Shown here one piece after another: positions 1-6,835 of a DNA stretch of 15,032 bases. The position numbers were made by a program, and so were the translations under genes. Positions within the stretch are counted from its first letter, which is position 1, and each line of letters starts with the position of its first letter. The stretch comes from an uncultured Christensenella sp. GTDB lineage: Bacteria > Bacillota > Clostridia > Christensenellales > Borkfalkiaceae. Under the pieces are notes generated by a model, which was given only the letters and a program-made list of their open reading frames with translations, was not told the origin of the DNA and did not search any database. Where the stretch lies: the NCBI GenBank assembly GCA_910586365.1, contig CAJUGP010000032.1, positions 9,713-24,744 of the forward strand, read 5' to 3'.

Positions 1-733
1 AGGCATACGCGCTGCCCATGTCGTTTTCGTATTCGCGCTGCACGTAGCCCACGGGCGGGTGTTCCACCGCGTTTCCCTTGCCGCACAAATGCAGAATGTC
101 GAATTGCGATAAGATCGCGGGCAGATTGTCGCGCACGGCGCGGTTGATCGCCGCGCTGCCGCTTCCGCCGCCCAAGACGAGCAGAACGGGTTTTTGCGAT
201 ACGAAACCGTATTTCCGCCGCGCCCGCGATTGCTCGGAACAGAGAATTTCTTTGCGGATGGGCGAGCCGACGTGTTTTCCGTTTTTGAACGCCGCCGCCG
301 TTTCGGGAAACGAGGTCAAAACAAAGCGGCATTTTTTCGCGATCAGCTTGGTGCAAAGTCCTGCCGTGAGGTCGCTTTCATGCGTCAGCACGGGGATTTT
401 CAGTTTGTGCGCCGCCCAAACGGCGGGGTAGCTTGCAAAACCGCCCTTGGAAAACACCAAATCGGGGCGTTCCTTTTTCAGAATTTCGATGGCGTTTTTC
501 TTTGCTTTGCGCAAACGGAAGGGGATTTTCAAATTTTCCGCCGTGAAAGAGCGCACGAGCTTGGGGCAGTCCACGCGGAAAAAAGGGAATCCCGCTCTGC
601 CCACAAGTTCGCGTTCGATTCCGCCCGTACCCATATAGATCACGCGGTAACCGTAACGCAGTTCGTTCATGATCGCAAGATTGGGGACGACGTGCCCCGC
701 GCTGCCGCCGCCCGTAAAGAGAATGGTTTTCAT
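1..733 (-). CDS. murG: MurG, lipid II-forming GlcNAc transferase (5' part, runs off left edge)
   Basis: The product would transfer GlcNAc from UDP-GlcNAc to undecaprenyl-pyrophosphoryl-MurNAc-pentapeptide (lipid I) to make lipid II on the inner face of the membrane. I translated the minus strand from the ATG at 733. It opens with MKTILFTGGGSAGHVVPNLA, the glycine-rich N-terminal loop of MurG (family form GGTGGH). It goes on through FSKGGFASYPAVWAA, the HESD..AGL..KL segment and a second glycine-rich loop, LGGGSGSAAIN, that opens the C-terminal Rossmann domain. About 244 codons are present and the family is about 360 residues, so the last third lies beyond the window. An in-frame TAA at 737-739 rules out an earlier start. 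There is no clear Shine-Dalgarno sequence before this ATG, unlike almost every other gene here. The gene follows asd-dapA-dapB on the same strand but is separated from them by a terminator. Confidence 0.93.
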   Translation of the reverse strand, partial: MKTILFTGGGSAGHVVPNLAIMNELRYGYRVIYMGTGGIERELVGRAGFPFFRVDCPKLVRSFTAENLKIPFRLRKAKKNAIEILKKERPDLVFSKGGFASYPAVWAAHKLKIPVLTHESDLTAGLCTKLIAKKCRFVLTSFPETAAAFKNGKHVGSPIRKEILCSEQSRARRKYGFVSQKPVLLVLGGGSGSAAINRAVRDNLPAILSQFDILHLCGKGNAVEHPPVGYVQREYENDMGSAYA

Positions 734-777
734 ATTTTACAGTATATTCCGATTGGGGCAAGATTATTGACGGAAAT

Positions 778-800
778 AAAAAAGGGAGGCTTTGCCTCCC
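778..800 (-). terminator. Intrinsic terminator after dapB
   Basis: On the minus strand a perfect 7-bp stem, GGGAGGC/GCCTCCC (784-790 with 794-800, loop of 3), is followed at once by six U's (778-783). It lies 14 bases past the dapB stop and ends the asd-dapA-dapB transcript before murG. The plus strand also has a T-run (810-816), but that starts nine bases after the stem, so the minus strand is the better reading. Confidence 0.85.
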
Positions 801-814
801 CGTATTTCGTTTTT

Positions 815-1567
815 TTATAAAATTTCGCCGAGCAGATCGAACATATCGTATAAACCCGCAGGTTTGTCTTTGAGCCAAGCGATCGCGCGGAGCGCGCCGT
901 TCGCAAACACGCTGCGGCTGCGCGCCGAGTGCGAAAGGGTGACGATTTCGTCCTCGCCCGCAAACATGACTTCGTGCTCGCCCACGATCGTACCGCCGCG
1001 CACGGCGTGAATGCCGATTTCCGAAGCGTTCCGTTCGCCCACAAGCCCCTGTCTGCCGTATACGAACGAGCTTTGCGCCTTTCTACCTTCCTTCACGCTC
1101 TCCGCGAGCATGAGCGCCGTTCCCGAAGGAGCGTCTTTTTTACGGTTATGGTGCCGCTCGATGATCTCCGTATCGAAGGTATCGCCGAGTACCGCCGCCG
1201 CCTTTTTTGCAAGCAGTTGCAAAAGATTGACGCCGATCGAAAGATTGCCCGTTTTGAAGATCGCAACCGAGCGGGCGTATTGCGCGATCGTTTTCATATC
1301 CTCGTCCGAATAACCCGTTGCGGCGAGCAGGACGGGCAGGCTGTGCGCTTTGCAGAACGCAAGCGTCGAAGGCAGACTTTTCGCCGAAGAAAAGTCGATC
1401 ACGCCGTCGATTTGCTCCGTAACTTGGTCTAACGAAGCATAAAGGGGAAAGGTCAGGTCGGCGGAAACAGGGTCGACGCCGCAAACAATCTGCACGCCGC
1501 AATCCGCGCTCCGCGCCGCAACGGCTTTTCCCATGCGTCCGCATGCGCCGATCAAAAGAATTTTCAT
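815..1567 (-). CDS. dapB: 4-hydroxy-tetrahydrodipicolinate reductase
   Basis: DapB reduces the DapA product, 4-hydroxy-tetrahydrodipicolinate, to tetrahydrodipicolinate with NAD(P)H in the cytoplasmic DAP/lysine pathway. The 250-residue protein starts MKILLIGACGRMGKAV, with the GxxGxxG nucleotide-binding turn at residues 7-13. It carries the family signature E-R-H-H-N-R-K-K-D-A-P-S-G-T at 137-150, giving the catalytic His139/His140 and Lys143 and the substrate-binding SGT loop. The length is normal for the shorter Gram-positive form. A longer frame opens at 1588, but the ATG at 1567 is chosen because it begins the Rossmann strand directly, has AGGTGA six bases upstream, and overlaps the dapA stop as ATGA. 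That overlap implies translational coupling to dapA. Confidence 0.96.
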   Translation of the reverse strand: MKILLIGACGRMGKAVAARSADCGVQIVCGVDPVSADLTFPLYASLDQVTEQIDGVIDFSSAKSLPSTLAFCKAHSLPVLLAATGYSDEDMKTIAQYARSVAIFKTGNLSIGVNLLQLLAKKAAAVLGDTFDTEIIERHHNRKKDAPSGTALMLAESVKEGRKAQSSFVYGRQGLVGERNASEIGIHAVRGGTIVGEHEVMFAGEDEIVTLSHSARSRSVFANGALRAIAWLKDKPAGLYDMFDLLGEIL

Positions 1568-2454
1568 GCTTTCACCTGCAATCCGCACGCGATCATGGCA
1601 GTTTTTAAGGCTTCAAGGTGGGTCGGTTCGAGGGGTGTGAGCGGCGCGCGCGGTTCGCCTGCGGCAAAGCCTAAAAGATTCATGCCCGCCTTTGCGGGAA
1701 TGGGGTTCACTTCGAGAAAGCACGCTTTGGTCAGCGGAATGAGTTCGTCGTTCAGCGCTCTCGCTTTTTGGAAATCGCCTTGTTCGATCGCGGTGCAAAG
1801 CGCTTTTACTTTGGCGGGGCAGAGGTTGGATACGACGGAGATCACCGCCGTGCCGCCCGAAGCCAAGACGGGCAAATTGAGCATGTCTTCGCCCGAATAC
1901 AGATCGCACGCTCCGCGGATCAGGCGCGCCGTTTCGAGCACTTGCGCCATGTTGCCGCTCGCTTCTTTGATGCCTGCCACGTTGGGAATACGGGCGATCT
2001 TCGCCATCGTTTCGGGAAGCAGGTTGACGCCCGTCCGCCCCGGTACGTTGTAGCAGATTACGGGGATCGAAACCGCTTCGCAGATCGCTTTATAATACAG
2101 ATATAACCCTTCCTGCGTGCACTTGTTGTAATAGGGGGTTACGGCGAGAATGCCGTCCGCGCCGATTTTTTCGGCTGTTTTGCTGTTTTCCACGGCGCTT
2201 GCCGTATTGTTCGCGCCCGTGCCGATAATGACTTTTACGCGTTTATCGGCTTTTTTTACGGCGTATTCCATGAGCGCGCGCTTTTCCTCTTGGCTCATCG
2301 TGGCGGGTTCGCCCGTCGTGCCGAGAACGACGAGCGCGTCCGCGCCGCCTTCTATCTGGTATTCCGTCATCTTGCCGAACGCGTCGAAGTCTACGCCATC
2401 GCGGCAGAAAGGCGTGATCATCGCCGTCGCCAAACCCTTCAAAAATCCCGTCAT
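1564..2454 (-). CDS. dapA: 4-hydroxy-tetrahydrodipicolinate synthase
   Basis: DapA condenses pyruvate with L-aspartate-4-semialdehyde, the committed step to DAP and lysine. In a spore former its product also feeds dipicolinate. The 296-residue protein is a class I aldolase TIM barrel. It shows GTTGE at 45-49 (pyruvate-carboxylate-binding Thr46/Thr47), the YYN segment with Tyr109, Y-N-V-P-G-R-T-G at 135-142 with the catalytic Tyr135, and G-I-K-E-A at 161-165 with the Schiff-base Lys163. These positions lie within two residues of those in the E. coli enzyme. The start at 2454 is preceded by GAGAGGA at good spacing. It sits 49 bases after asd and overlaps dapB by 4 bases, so it is the middle gene of a riboswitch-controlled operon. 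Confidence 0.97.
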   Translation of the reverse strand: MTGFLKGLATAMITPFCRDGVDFDAFGKMTEYQIEGGADALVVLGTTGEPATMSQEEKRALMEYAVKKADKRVKVIIGTGANNTASAVENSKTAEKIGADGILAVTPYYNKCTQEGLYLYYKAICEAVSIPVICYNVPGRTGVNLLPETMAKIARIPNVAGIKEASGNMAQVLETARLIRGACDLYSGEDMLNLPVLASGGTAVISVVSNLCPAKVKALCTAIEQGDFQKARALNDELIPLTKACFLEVNPIPAKAGMNLLGFAAGEPRAPLTPLEPTHLEALKTAMIACGLQVKA

Positions 2455-2503
2455 ATGATTTCCTCTCTCATCTTATATAGTATTCGATTGCTTTTCGGAA
2501 CGT

Positions 2504-3589
2504 TCAGTCGAAATAACCCTTCGCTGCAAGCAGTTCGGCAAGCAGCACTGCGCCGCCCGCCGCGCCGCGCAGCGTATTGTGCGAAAGCCCGATGAATTTA
2601 TAGTCGAAAAGACTGTCTTCGCGCAGCCGTCCCGCCGTGACCGCCATGCCGTTTCCGTTCATGCGGTCGAGCTTTGCCTGCGGGCGGTTGTCCTCTTCGG
2701 AATACTCGATAAACTGCGCGGGGGCGGAAGGGAGCGCAAGTCTTTGCGGTTCGCCCGCAAAATTCTTCCAAGCGGAAAGAATTTCGTCCTTCGTCGGTTT
2801 TTTCTCGAACGAAACGAACACCGCCGCGGTGTGACCGTCGCTCACGGGCACGCGTAAGCACTGCGCCGTTACGACGGGCGACTGCGCGGGTACGATTTGT
2901 CCGTTTTGCACGCTGCCCCAAATTTTGAGCGGTTCTTTTTCGCTTTTTTCCTCTTCGCCGCCGATATAGGGAATAATATTGTCTAAAATTTCGGGCATGG
3001 TTTCAAACGTTTTGCCCGCGCCCGAGATCGCTTGATAGGTGCATACCGCCGCCGCCTTGATGCCGAACTTTTGCAAGGGGTGCAAAAGGGGGACGTACGA
3101 TTGCAGCGAGCAGTTGCTTTTCACGGCGATAAATCCGCGCTGCGTGCCCAGCCGTTTGCGCTGCGAGGGAATGACGTCGAGGTGCGAAGCATTGATTTCG
3201 GGGATCACCATGGGAACGTCGGGCGTGAAACGGTGCGCCGAATTGTTGGAAACGACGGGGATCTCTAATTTCGCATACCGCTCTTCGAGCGCTTTTACCT
3301 CGTCTTTTTTCATGTTGACGGCGCAGAAAACGAAATCGACTTTGCCGACGAGCGTTTGCGCGTCCGCCTCGGCGTCGAGCACGGGCATGGAAGCAAAGCG
3401 CGGGGGGATCGGGGAGCGCATCGCCCATTTTCCGCCCACGGCGTCTTGATACGCTTTGCCCGCCGAACGCGCGCTTGCGAGCAGCGCGTTCACGCGAAAA
3501 AGGGGGTGGTTTTCGAGCAACGTTAAAAAACGCTGCCCGACCATGCCCGTGGCGCCGATCACGCCGACGCTGTAAGTTTGTTTTTTCAT
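2504..3589 (-). CDS. asd: Aspartate-semialdehyde dehydrogenase
   Basis: Asd reduces L-aspartyl phosphate to L-aspartate-4-semialdehyde with NADPH, supplying DapA and, in many bacteria, the threonine/methionine branch. The 361-residue protein has the NADP-binding GATGMVGQRF at 12-21, S-N-N-S at 114-117, the active-site K-S-N-C-S with nucleophile Cys160, the Q-A-I-S-G-A-G loop at 186-192, and R-V-P-V-S-D-G-H-T at 246-254 with the substrate Arg246 and catalytic His253. The V-S-D-G-H-T form and the slightly long chain suggest the archaeal/fungal-like branch of the family, also found in some Clostridia. That subgroup call is inference. The start at 3589 has GAGGTG seven bases upstream. Asd is the first gene after the lysine riboswitch. 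No aspartokinase gene is in the window. Confidence 0.95.
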   Translation of the reverse strand: MKKQTYSVGVIGATGMVGQRFLTLLENHPLFRVNALLASARSAGKAYQDAVGGKWAMRSPIPPRFASMPVLDAEADAQTLVGKVDFVFCAVNMKKDEVKALEERYAKLEIPVVSNNSAHRFTPDVPMVIPEINASHLDVIPSQRKRLGTQRGFIAVKSNCSLQSYVPLLHPLQKFGIKAAAVCTYQAISGAGKTFETMPEILDNIIPYIGGEEEKSEKEPLKIWGSVQNGQIVPAQSPVVTAQCLRVPVSDGHTAAVFVSFEKKPTKDEILSAWKNFAGEPQRLALPSAPAQFIEYSEEDNRPQAKLDRMNGNGMAVTAGRLREDSLFDYKFIGLSHNTLRGAAGGAVLLAELLAAKGYFD

Positions 3590-3624
3590 AATTACACCTC
3601 GCAGGGATTCATTTTCGACGATAG

Positions 3625-3648
3625 AAAAAACGGGCGCGCGTGCGCCCG
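3625..3648 (-). terminator. Riboswitch expression-platform terminator
   Basis: On the minus strand CGGGCGC pairs with GCGCCCG (3631-3637 with 3642-3648, 4-base loop), followed by six U's at 3625-3630. It lies between the lysine aptamer and asd, 35 bases before the asd start. A competing antiterminator is visible. TGCGC at 3678-3682, at the 3' end of the aptamer, can pair with GCGCA at 3641-3645 in the 5' arm of this terminator, and TTCC and GGAA between them can pair as an inner helix. Lysine binding would lock the aptamer helix and free the terminator. Confidence 0.88.
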
Positions 3649-3670
3649 CATATTCCGTAACAGGAAGGTT

Positions 3671-3842
3671 GCCCGAAGCGCATCACCGAAGTGACAGTAA
3701 TAAAGGTATTGACCCTTATTCCCAGCGTGCGGCGCAGCGGTTTCCGTACGCTTCGGCGGCGATACCCTTTTTCCGATTCTCGTAAAAATCCCGTGCGATT
3801 TTTCAAACCGGATACTCTTGTCCGTCCGCTCCTCTTTCCAGC
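3671..3842 (-). promoter_or_regulatory. Lysine riboswitch (L box) upstream of asd-dapA-dapB
   Basis: Read on the minus strand, the leader holds the conserved L-box blocks in order and at usual spacing: AGAGGAGCGGACAAGAGTA, then GGAAAAAGGGTATCGCCG, then CCGAAGCG, ACGCTGGG and GTCACTTCGGTGATGCGC. The five-helix junction can be drawn. P1 joins GCTGGAAAG to CTTCGGGC with one mismatch and a bulge. P2 holds an AAAAATC/GGATTTTT hairpin. P3 joins AGCGT to ACGCT. P4 joins AATAAGG to CCTTTATT. P5 is GTCAC-TTCG-GTGAT. The aptamer is about 172 nt, the family's usual size. It is followed by an intrinsic terminator and then asd, so control is by transcription termination when lysine is bound. The role is established for this family; the fit was made by eye rather than by a covariance model. 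Confidence 0.95.
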
Positions 3843-3848
3843 AAAATT

Positions 3849-3877
3849 ATTTTACCATACGCTCACGGAAAAATCAA
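3849..3877 (-). promoter_or_regulatory. Sigma-A-type promoter of asd-dapA-dapB
   Basis: On the minus strand a -35 TTGATT (3872-3877) and a -10 TAAAAT (3849-3854) are separated by exactly 17 bases. The predicted start near 3842 falls on the first bases of riboswitch helix P1, which supports both calls. Its -35 region lies about 20 bases from the -35 of the divergent plus-strand promoter. Confidence 0.8.
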
Positions 3878-3897
3878 GGAATTTACCGTAATTTTAA

Positions 3898-3926
3898 TTG
3901 AAATATTTTCCGATTTGTAGTACAAT
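3898..3926 (+). promoter_or_regulatory. Sigma-A-type promoter of the five-gene plus-strand operon
   Basis: A -35 TTGAAA (3898-3903) and a -10 TACAAT (3921-3926) with a 17-base spacer would start transcription near 3933, about 38 bases before the first gene. It is the only good plus-strand promoter ahead of the tightly packed genes from 3971 to 9313. Confidence 0.78.
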
Positions 3927-3970
3927 AGCCATAAGGGAATTTTTATATTCCGTAAACGGAGTGCATTTAT

Positions 3971-5296
3971 ATGGCAGACAGAGAAAAAAAAGGACTGATC
4001 GCCCGTTGGCTGGAAGGGAAGGAGCGCGACGAAGAGTATGCGCGCAGCACGCTCCCCACGAGCCGTTGGGCGTTGTTTTGGGATATTCTGAAAGGACGGT
4101 TCGGAAAGCTTTTCCTCGTCAACCTTCTTATGCTTTTGACGATCCTGCCCATGTTTGCGATCGTCGTCATGCGTACGCTTTTTATCTATTCGCAAGGCAT
4201 GTCGGGACCGTTCGGTTCGGGCTTGGGCGTGGGGTATCCCATCGTGCCCGACGTAACGGGCGTCGCGCAGGCGTCGATCCTTCGCGTCGATCTCTTATGG
4301 TTCGCGCTCCTGATCCCCGCTTCGCTGGTCGCGGCGGTGGGGCTTTCGGGCGGTATGTACATTATCCGCAACCTCATTTGGACGGAAGGCGTGTTCGTCG
4401 CAAACGACTTCGTGCGCGGCATTAAACGCAATTATTTCAACGTGCTCGAAGCGCTGCTTATTTTTACCGTGGTGCTGTTTTTGGCGCGCGTAACGGGCGA
4501 TCTTGCCGATTATCTCGTTGCGATCGGCGCGCCCGGTTCGGGGTGGCTGGTTGCTTCCAAAGTGGTGGGGTATATCCTCGTCGCATTCATGATCCCCGTC
4601 TGCATGTGGATGCTGTCGCTCGGCGTCAACTATAAGCAAGGTCCTTGGTCGCTCTTCCGCAATGCCGTGATCATGACGATCGGCACGTTTCCGCAGACGA
4701 TCCTGTTTGCGGCGGTCGCGCTTTGGCCCTTCTTTTTGCTGCTGTTTACGGGCACGAACATCATGTTCCTGTTCATCATCGCCATATTCGTGATGATCAT
4801 TCTCGGTTGCTCGTATACCTTCCTCGTATGGTTCGATTACAGCCAGTGGGCGTTCGATAAATTCGTCAATCCCAATATGGGTTACGCAGTCGGCAGGGGG
4901 CTTTACAACAAGGACAAGCCCAAATCCGATACGGCAGGCTCCGCCGCCTCCCCCGTGGACAGCGAGGCGATGCGCGAATATCGCCGCATGATCGTAGCGC
5001 AGGGCAGGAGCAAACTCGTCTGCCGTCCCATTAAGCCCATCGACGACGGCGAAGAAATGTATCAGCTTCCCGATTCGTTCTCGCGCGACGACTTGCGCAG
5101 ATTGCGCGAGAGCAAACAGACGATCGAGGACAACGTCAAGGCTTACGAAGAAGAGCATAAAAACGACGAGCGGTACGTAGAGTACAACAAGCAGTTCGAC
5201 GAGCGCGAACGCGCCATTCAGGAAGAAGAGGCGGGCGAAAAGAAGAAAAAGAAAAAGCAGGTAAAACCGCCCAAAATGCTCAACAAAAACAAGTGA
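3971..5296 (+). CDS. Six-helix membrane protein with charged C-terminal tail, YesL/DUF624-like
   Basis: This 441-residue protein has six likely membrane helices near residues 46-72, 108-133, 157-178, 195-219, 238-260 and 263-288. A hydrophilic tail of about 150 residues follows, rich in Arg, Glu and Lys, with likely coiled coil at 370-420 and a run of six lysines near the end. The start of helix 1 (R-F-G-K-L-F-L-V-N-L-L, then I-L-P) and the G-I-K-R-N-Y-F-N segment before helix 3 resemble the DUF624/YesL family, but that family is about 200 residues, so this is a long variant or a relative. No catalytic motif is visible and the function is unknown. The start has GGAGTG at good spacing. It opens an operon with a methyltransferase 7 bases downstream. 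The basic tail could bind RNA, ribosomes or a partner protein; that is speculation. Confidence 0.85.
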   Translation: MADREKKGLIARWLEGKERDEEYARSTLPTSRWALFWDILKGRFGKLFLVNLLMLLTILPMFAIVVMRTLFIYSQGMSGPFGSGLGVGYPIVPDVTGVAQASILRVDLLWFALLIPASLVAAVGLSGGMYIIRNLIWTEGVFVANDFVRGIKRNYFNVLEALLIFTVVLFLARVTGDLADYLVAIGAPGSGWLVASKVVGYILVAFMIPVCMWMLSLGVNYKQGPWSLFRNAVIMTIGTFPQTILFAAVALWPFFLLLFTGTNIMFLFIIAIFVMIILGCSYTFLVWFDYSQWAFDKFVNPNMGYAVGRGLYNKDKPKSDTAGSAASPVDSEAMREYRRMIVAQGRSKLVCRPIKPIDDGEEMYQLPDSFSRDDLRRLRESKQTIEDNVKAYEEEHKNDERYVEYNKQFDERERAIQEEEAGEKKKKKKQVKPPKMLNKNK

Positions 5297-5303
5297 GAAA
5301 GGC

Positions 5304-6032
5304 ATGAACGAGGCTTACGAGTATCTCGCCGACTGGTTTGAAATACTGAACGACGACTGCGACTATCCCAAGTGGTCGCAGTATTTTATTGAAAAGCTCG
5401 GCGCGCTCGGCGCGGGCAAACGGGGCTTGGAGCTTGGCTGCGGCAGCGGCGCGTTTTCGCGCGCGCTCGCGCGGGCGGGGTATTGCATGACGGGCGCCGA
5501 TCTTTCCGCGCCCATGCTCACGAAGGCGGCGGCGTTGGCGCGCGAACAGGGGCTTGCGATTGAATACCGCCTGCAAGACGCCGTTACGTTAAAATCGGGC
5601 GAAAAGTTCGATTTTATTCTTTCGCCCAACGATTGTTATAATTACGTTCCCCCGCACAAACTGCAAACGGCGTTCGCGCACGCGGCGAACTGTTTGAAAA
5701 AAGGGGGCTTGTTTTGGTTCGATATCAGCTCGGAGCACAAACTTCGCGCAAAAGTTGCCAATAATATGTTTGCGGACGATCGGGAGGAAGTCACCTATCT
5801 TTCCTTTAACACGCTGCAAGACGACCGCGTGAAAATGGACGTAACGTTGTTTATACGGGAGCAGGACGGCAGATACGCGCGCCGCGACGAAACGCACACG
5901 CAATATATTCACACCGAAGAGAAGGTGACGCAGCTGCTTTGCGAGCGGTTCGAGGTGCTTGCCGCAGAAGGGCATCTCGGCGAGGACAAACGGGGGAGCG
6001 ACAGGCTGAATTTTATATGCAGAAGGAAATGA
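5304..6032 (+). CDS. Class I SAM-dependent methyltransferase, substrate unknown
   Basis: The 242-residue protein has a Rossmann-type methyltransferase core. Motif I is LELGCGSG (42-49). The acidic residue that binds the SAM ribose is Asp66 in T-G-A-D-L-S. The motif II/acidic patch is Q-D-A at 91-93, and F-D-F-I-L-S-P-N-D with C-Y-N-Y follows at 102-114. The N-terminal AYEYLADWFEILNDDCDYPKW resembles the lead-in of small-molecule or tRNA-type methyltransferases of Bacillota. The substrate cannot be told from sequence. It begins 7 bases after the membrane protein stop, and its AAAGG lies only one base from the ATG, so the ribosome site is poor and coupling to the upstream gene is likely. Its stop overlaps the hslO start as ATGA. 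Confidence 0.88.
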   Translation: MNEAYEYLADWFEILNDDCDYPKWSQYFIEKLGALGAGKRGLELGCGSGAFSRALARAGYCMTGADLSAPMLTKAAALAREQGLAIEYRLQDAVTLKSGEKFDFILSPNDCYNYVPPHKLQTAFAHAANCLKKGGLFWFDISSEHKLRAKVANNMFADDREEVTYLSFNTLQDDRVKMDVTLFIREQDGRYARRDETHTQYIHTEEKVTQLLCERFEVLAAEGHLGEDKRGSDRLNFICRRK

Positions 6033-6820
6033 GCGCGCTCTATCGGGCGGCAATTTGGAATAATACCGCGTCGCTTGCCGTCGTCGACGGTGCGTCGCTT
6101 ATCCGCAGCATCGCCGCGCGGCATGCGCTTTCCGACTGCGCCGCCGAAGCGCTCGGGCGCGTCGTGACGTGCGCCGCCTATCTGTGCGGCTGGATCGAAG
6201 AGGACGAGCAGTACAGTCTGATCATAAACGGGAACGGACTGTTGGGGAAGATCCACGCGTTCGGGAACGGCGCGCTGAAACTGTGCGGTTCGATCGAACG
6301 CGACGTCGCGCAGGGAATGCAAGCGGACATAACGGAGTGCGTGGGCGCGCAGGGGTATTTAAGCGTCGTGCGCAGCGGCGGAAAAGGGCTGCCCTTCACG
6401 GGCACGTGCGCCCTTGCGGAAGGCGACGTTACGAAAGATATTGCCGCTTATTTTGCGGAAAGCGAACAGCGCCCCACGGCGGTATGCCTGTATCAGGGCG
6501 GCGGAGTGTTCGTGCAGCCCCTCACGGGCGCGGACGAAAGCGTGTTGCTTCGTGCGCAGGAAGCGGTCAAACGCTGCCGTCGGGGCATGACGGCGCGCGA
6601 GATTTTAACGATGTTCGGCGCGGAAGGCGCGGAAGAGCGGGAAATTTCGTTCGGCTGCACGTGTTCGCGCGAAAAGGCGGAACGGGCGGTGCTGTCGGCG
6701 GGAGAAGAAGTCGCCCGCGCAGTCGTAGAAAGCGAAGGGGCGTTGCGCGTGCATTGCCACGAGTGCAACAGCGATTATTGTTTCGGCGAAAAGGATATAA
6801 ACGCGCTGTTTGAAAAATAA
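6029..6820 (+). CDS. hslO: Hsp33, redox-regulated holdase chaperone
   Basis: Hsp33 is a cytoplasmic chaperone. It is kept off by zinc bound to four cysteines; oxidation releases the zinc, unfolds the C-terminal switch and exposes a site for unfolding proteins. Here the zinc ligands are C210-T-C212 and C243-H-E-C246, the family's CXC...CXXC pattern with the usual 33-residue offset. The N-terminal domain matches residue for residue in layout: LGRVVTCAAYL, YSLIINGNGLLGKIHA, QGYLSVVRSGGKGLPFTGTC, and DITKDIA-type text before YFAESEQ. I chose ATG 6029 (263 aa) over the in-frame ATG at 6017. MSALYRAAIW lines up with the start of known Hsp33 proteins, and the codon overlaps the methyltransferase stop. 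Neither start has an ideal Shine-Dalgarno, so coupled translation is likely. Confidence 0.95.
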   Translation: MSALYRAAIWNNTASLAVVDGASLIRSIAARHALSDCAAEALGRVVTCAAYLCGWIEEDEQYSLIINGNGLLGKIHAFGNGALKLCGSIERDVAQGMQADITECVGAQGYLSVVRSGGKGLPFTGTCALAEGDVTKDIAAYFAESEQRPTAVCLYQGGGVFVQPLTGADESVLLRAQEAVKRCRRGMTAREILTMFGAEGAEEREISFGCTCSREKAERAVLSAGEEVARAVVESEGALRVHCHECNSDYCFGEKDINALFEK

Positions 6821-6835
6821 TACGGAAAGGAAACC

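Noticed and set aside
734..746. Promoter for murG based on TATACT
   Set aside because: No -35 match at any spacing from 15 to 19; kept only as a question in the findings.
194..820. Plus-strand frame (208 aa) at the left edge
   Set aside because: The minus strand encodes an unmistakable MurG here; the plus frame is its complement and runs through the dapB terminator.
3609..3806. Small minus-strand frame (65 aa) before asd
   Set aside because: It lies wholly inside the lysine riboswitch and its terminator, so the conserved bases are explained by RNA structure.
4295..5305. Minus-strand frame (336 aa) opposite the membrane protein gene
   Set aside because: It mirrors the six-helix protein, has no ribosome site, and its His/Asp/Arg-rich composition is typical of antisense frames.
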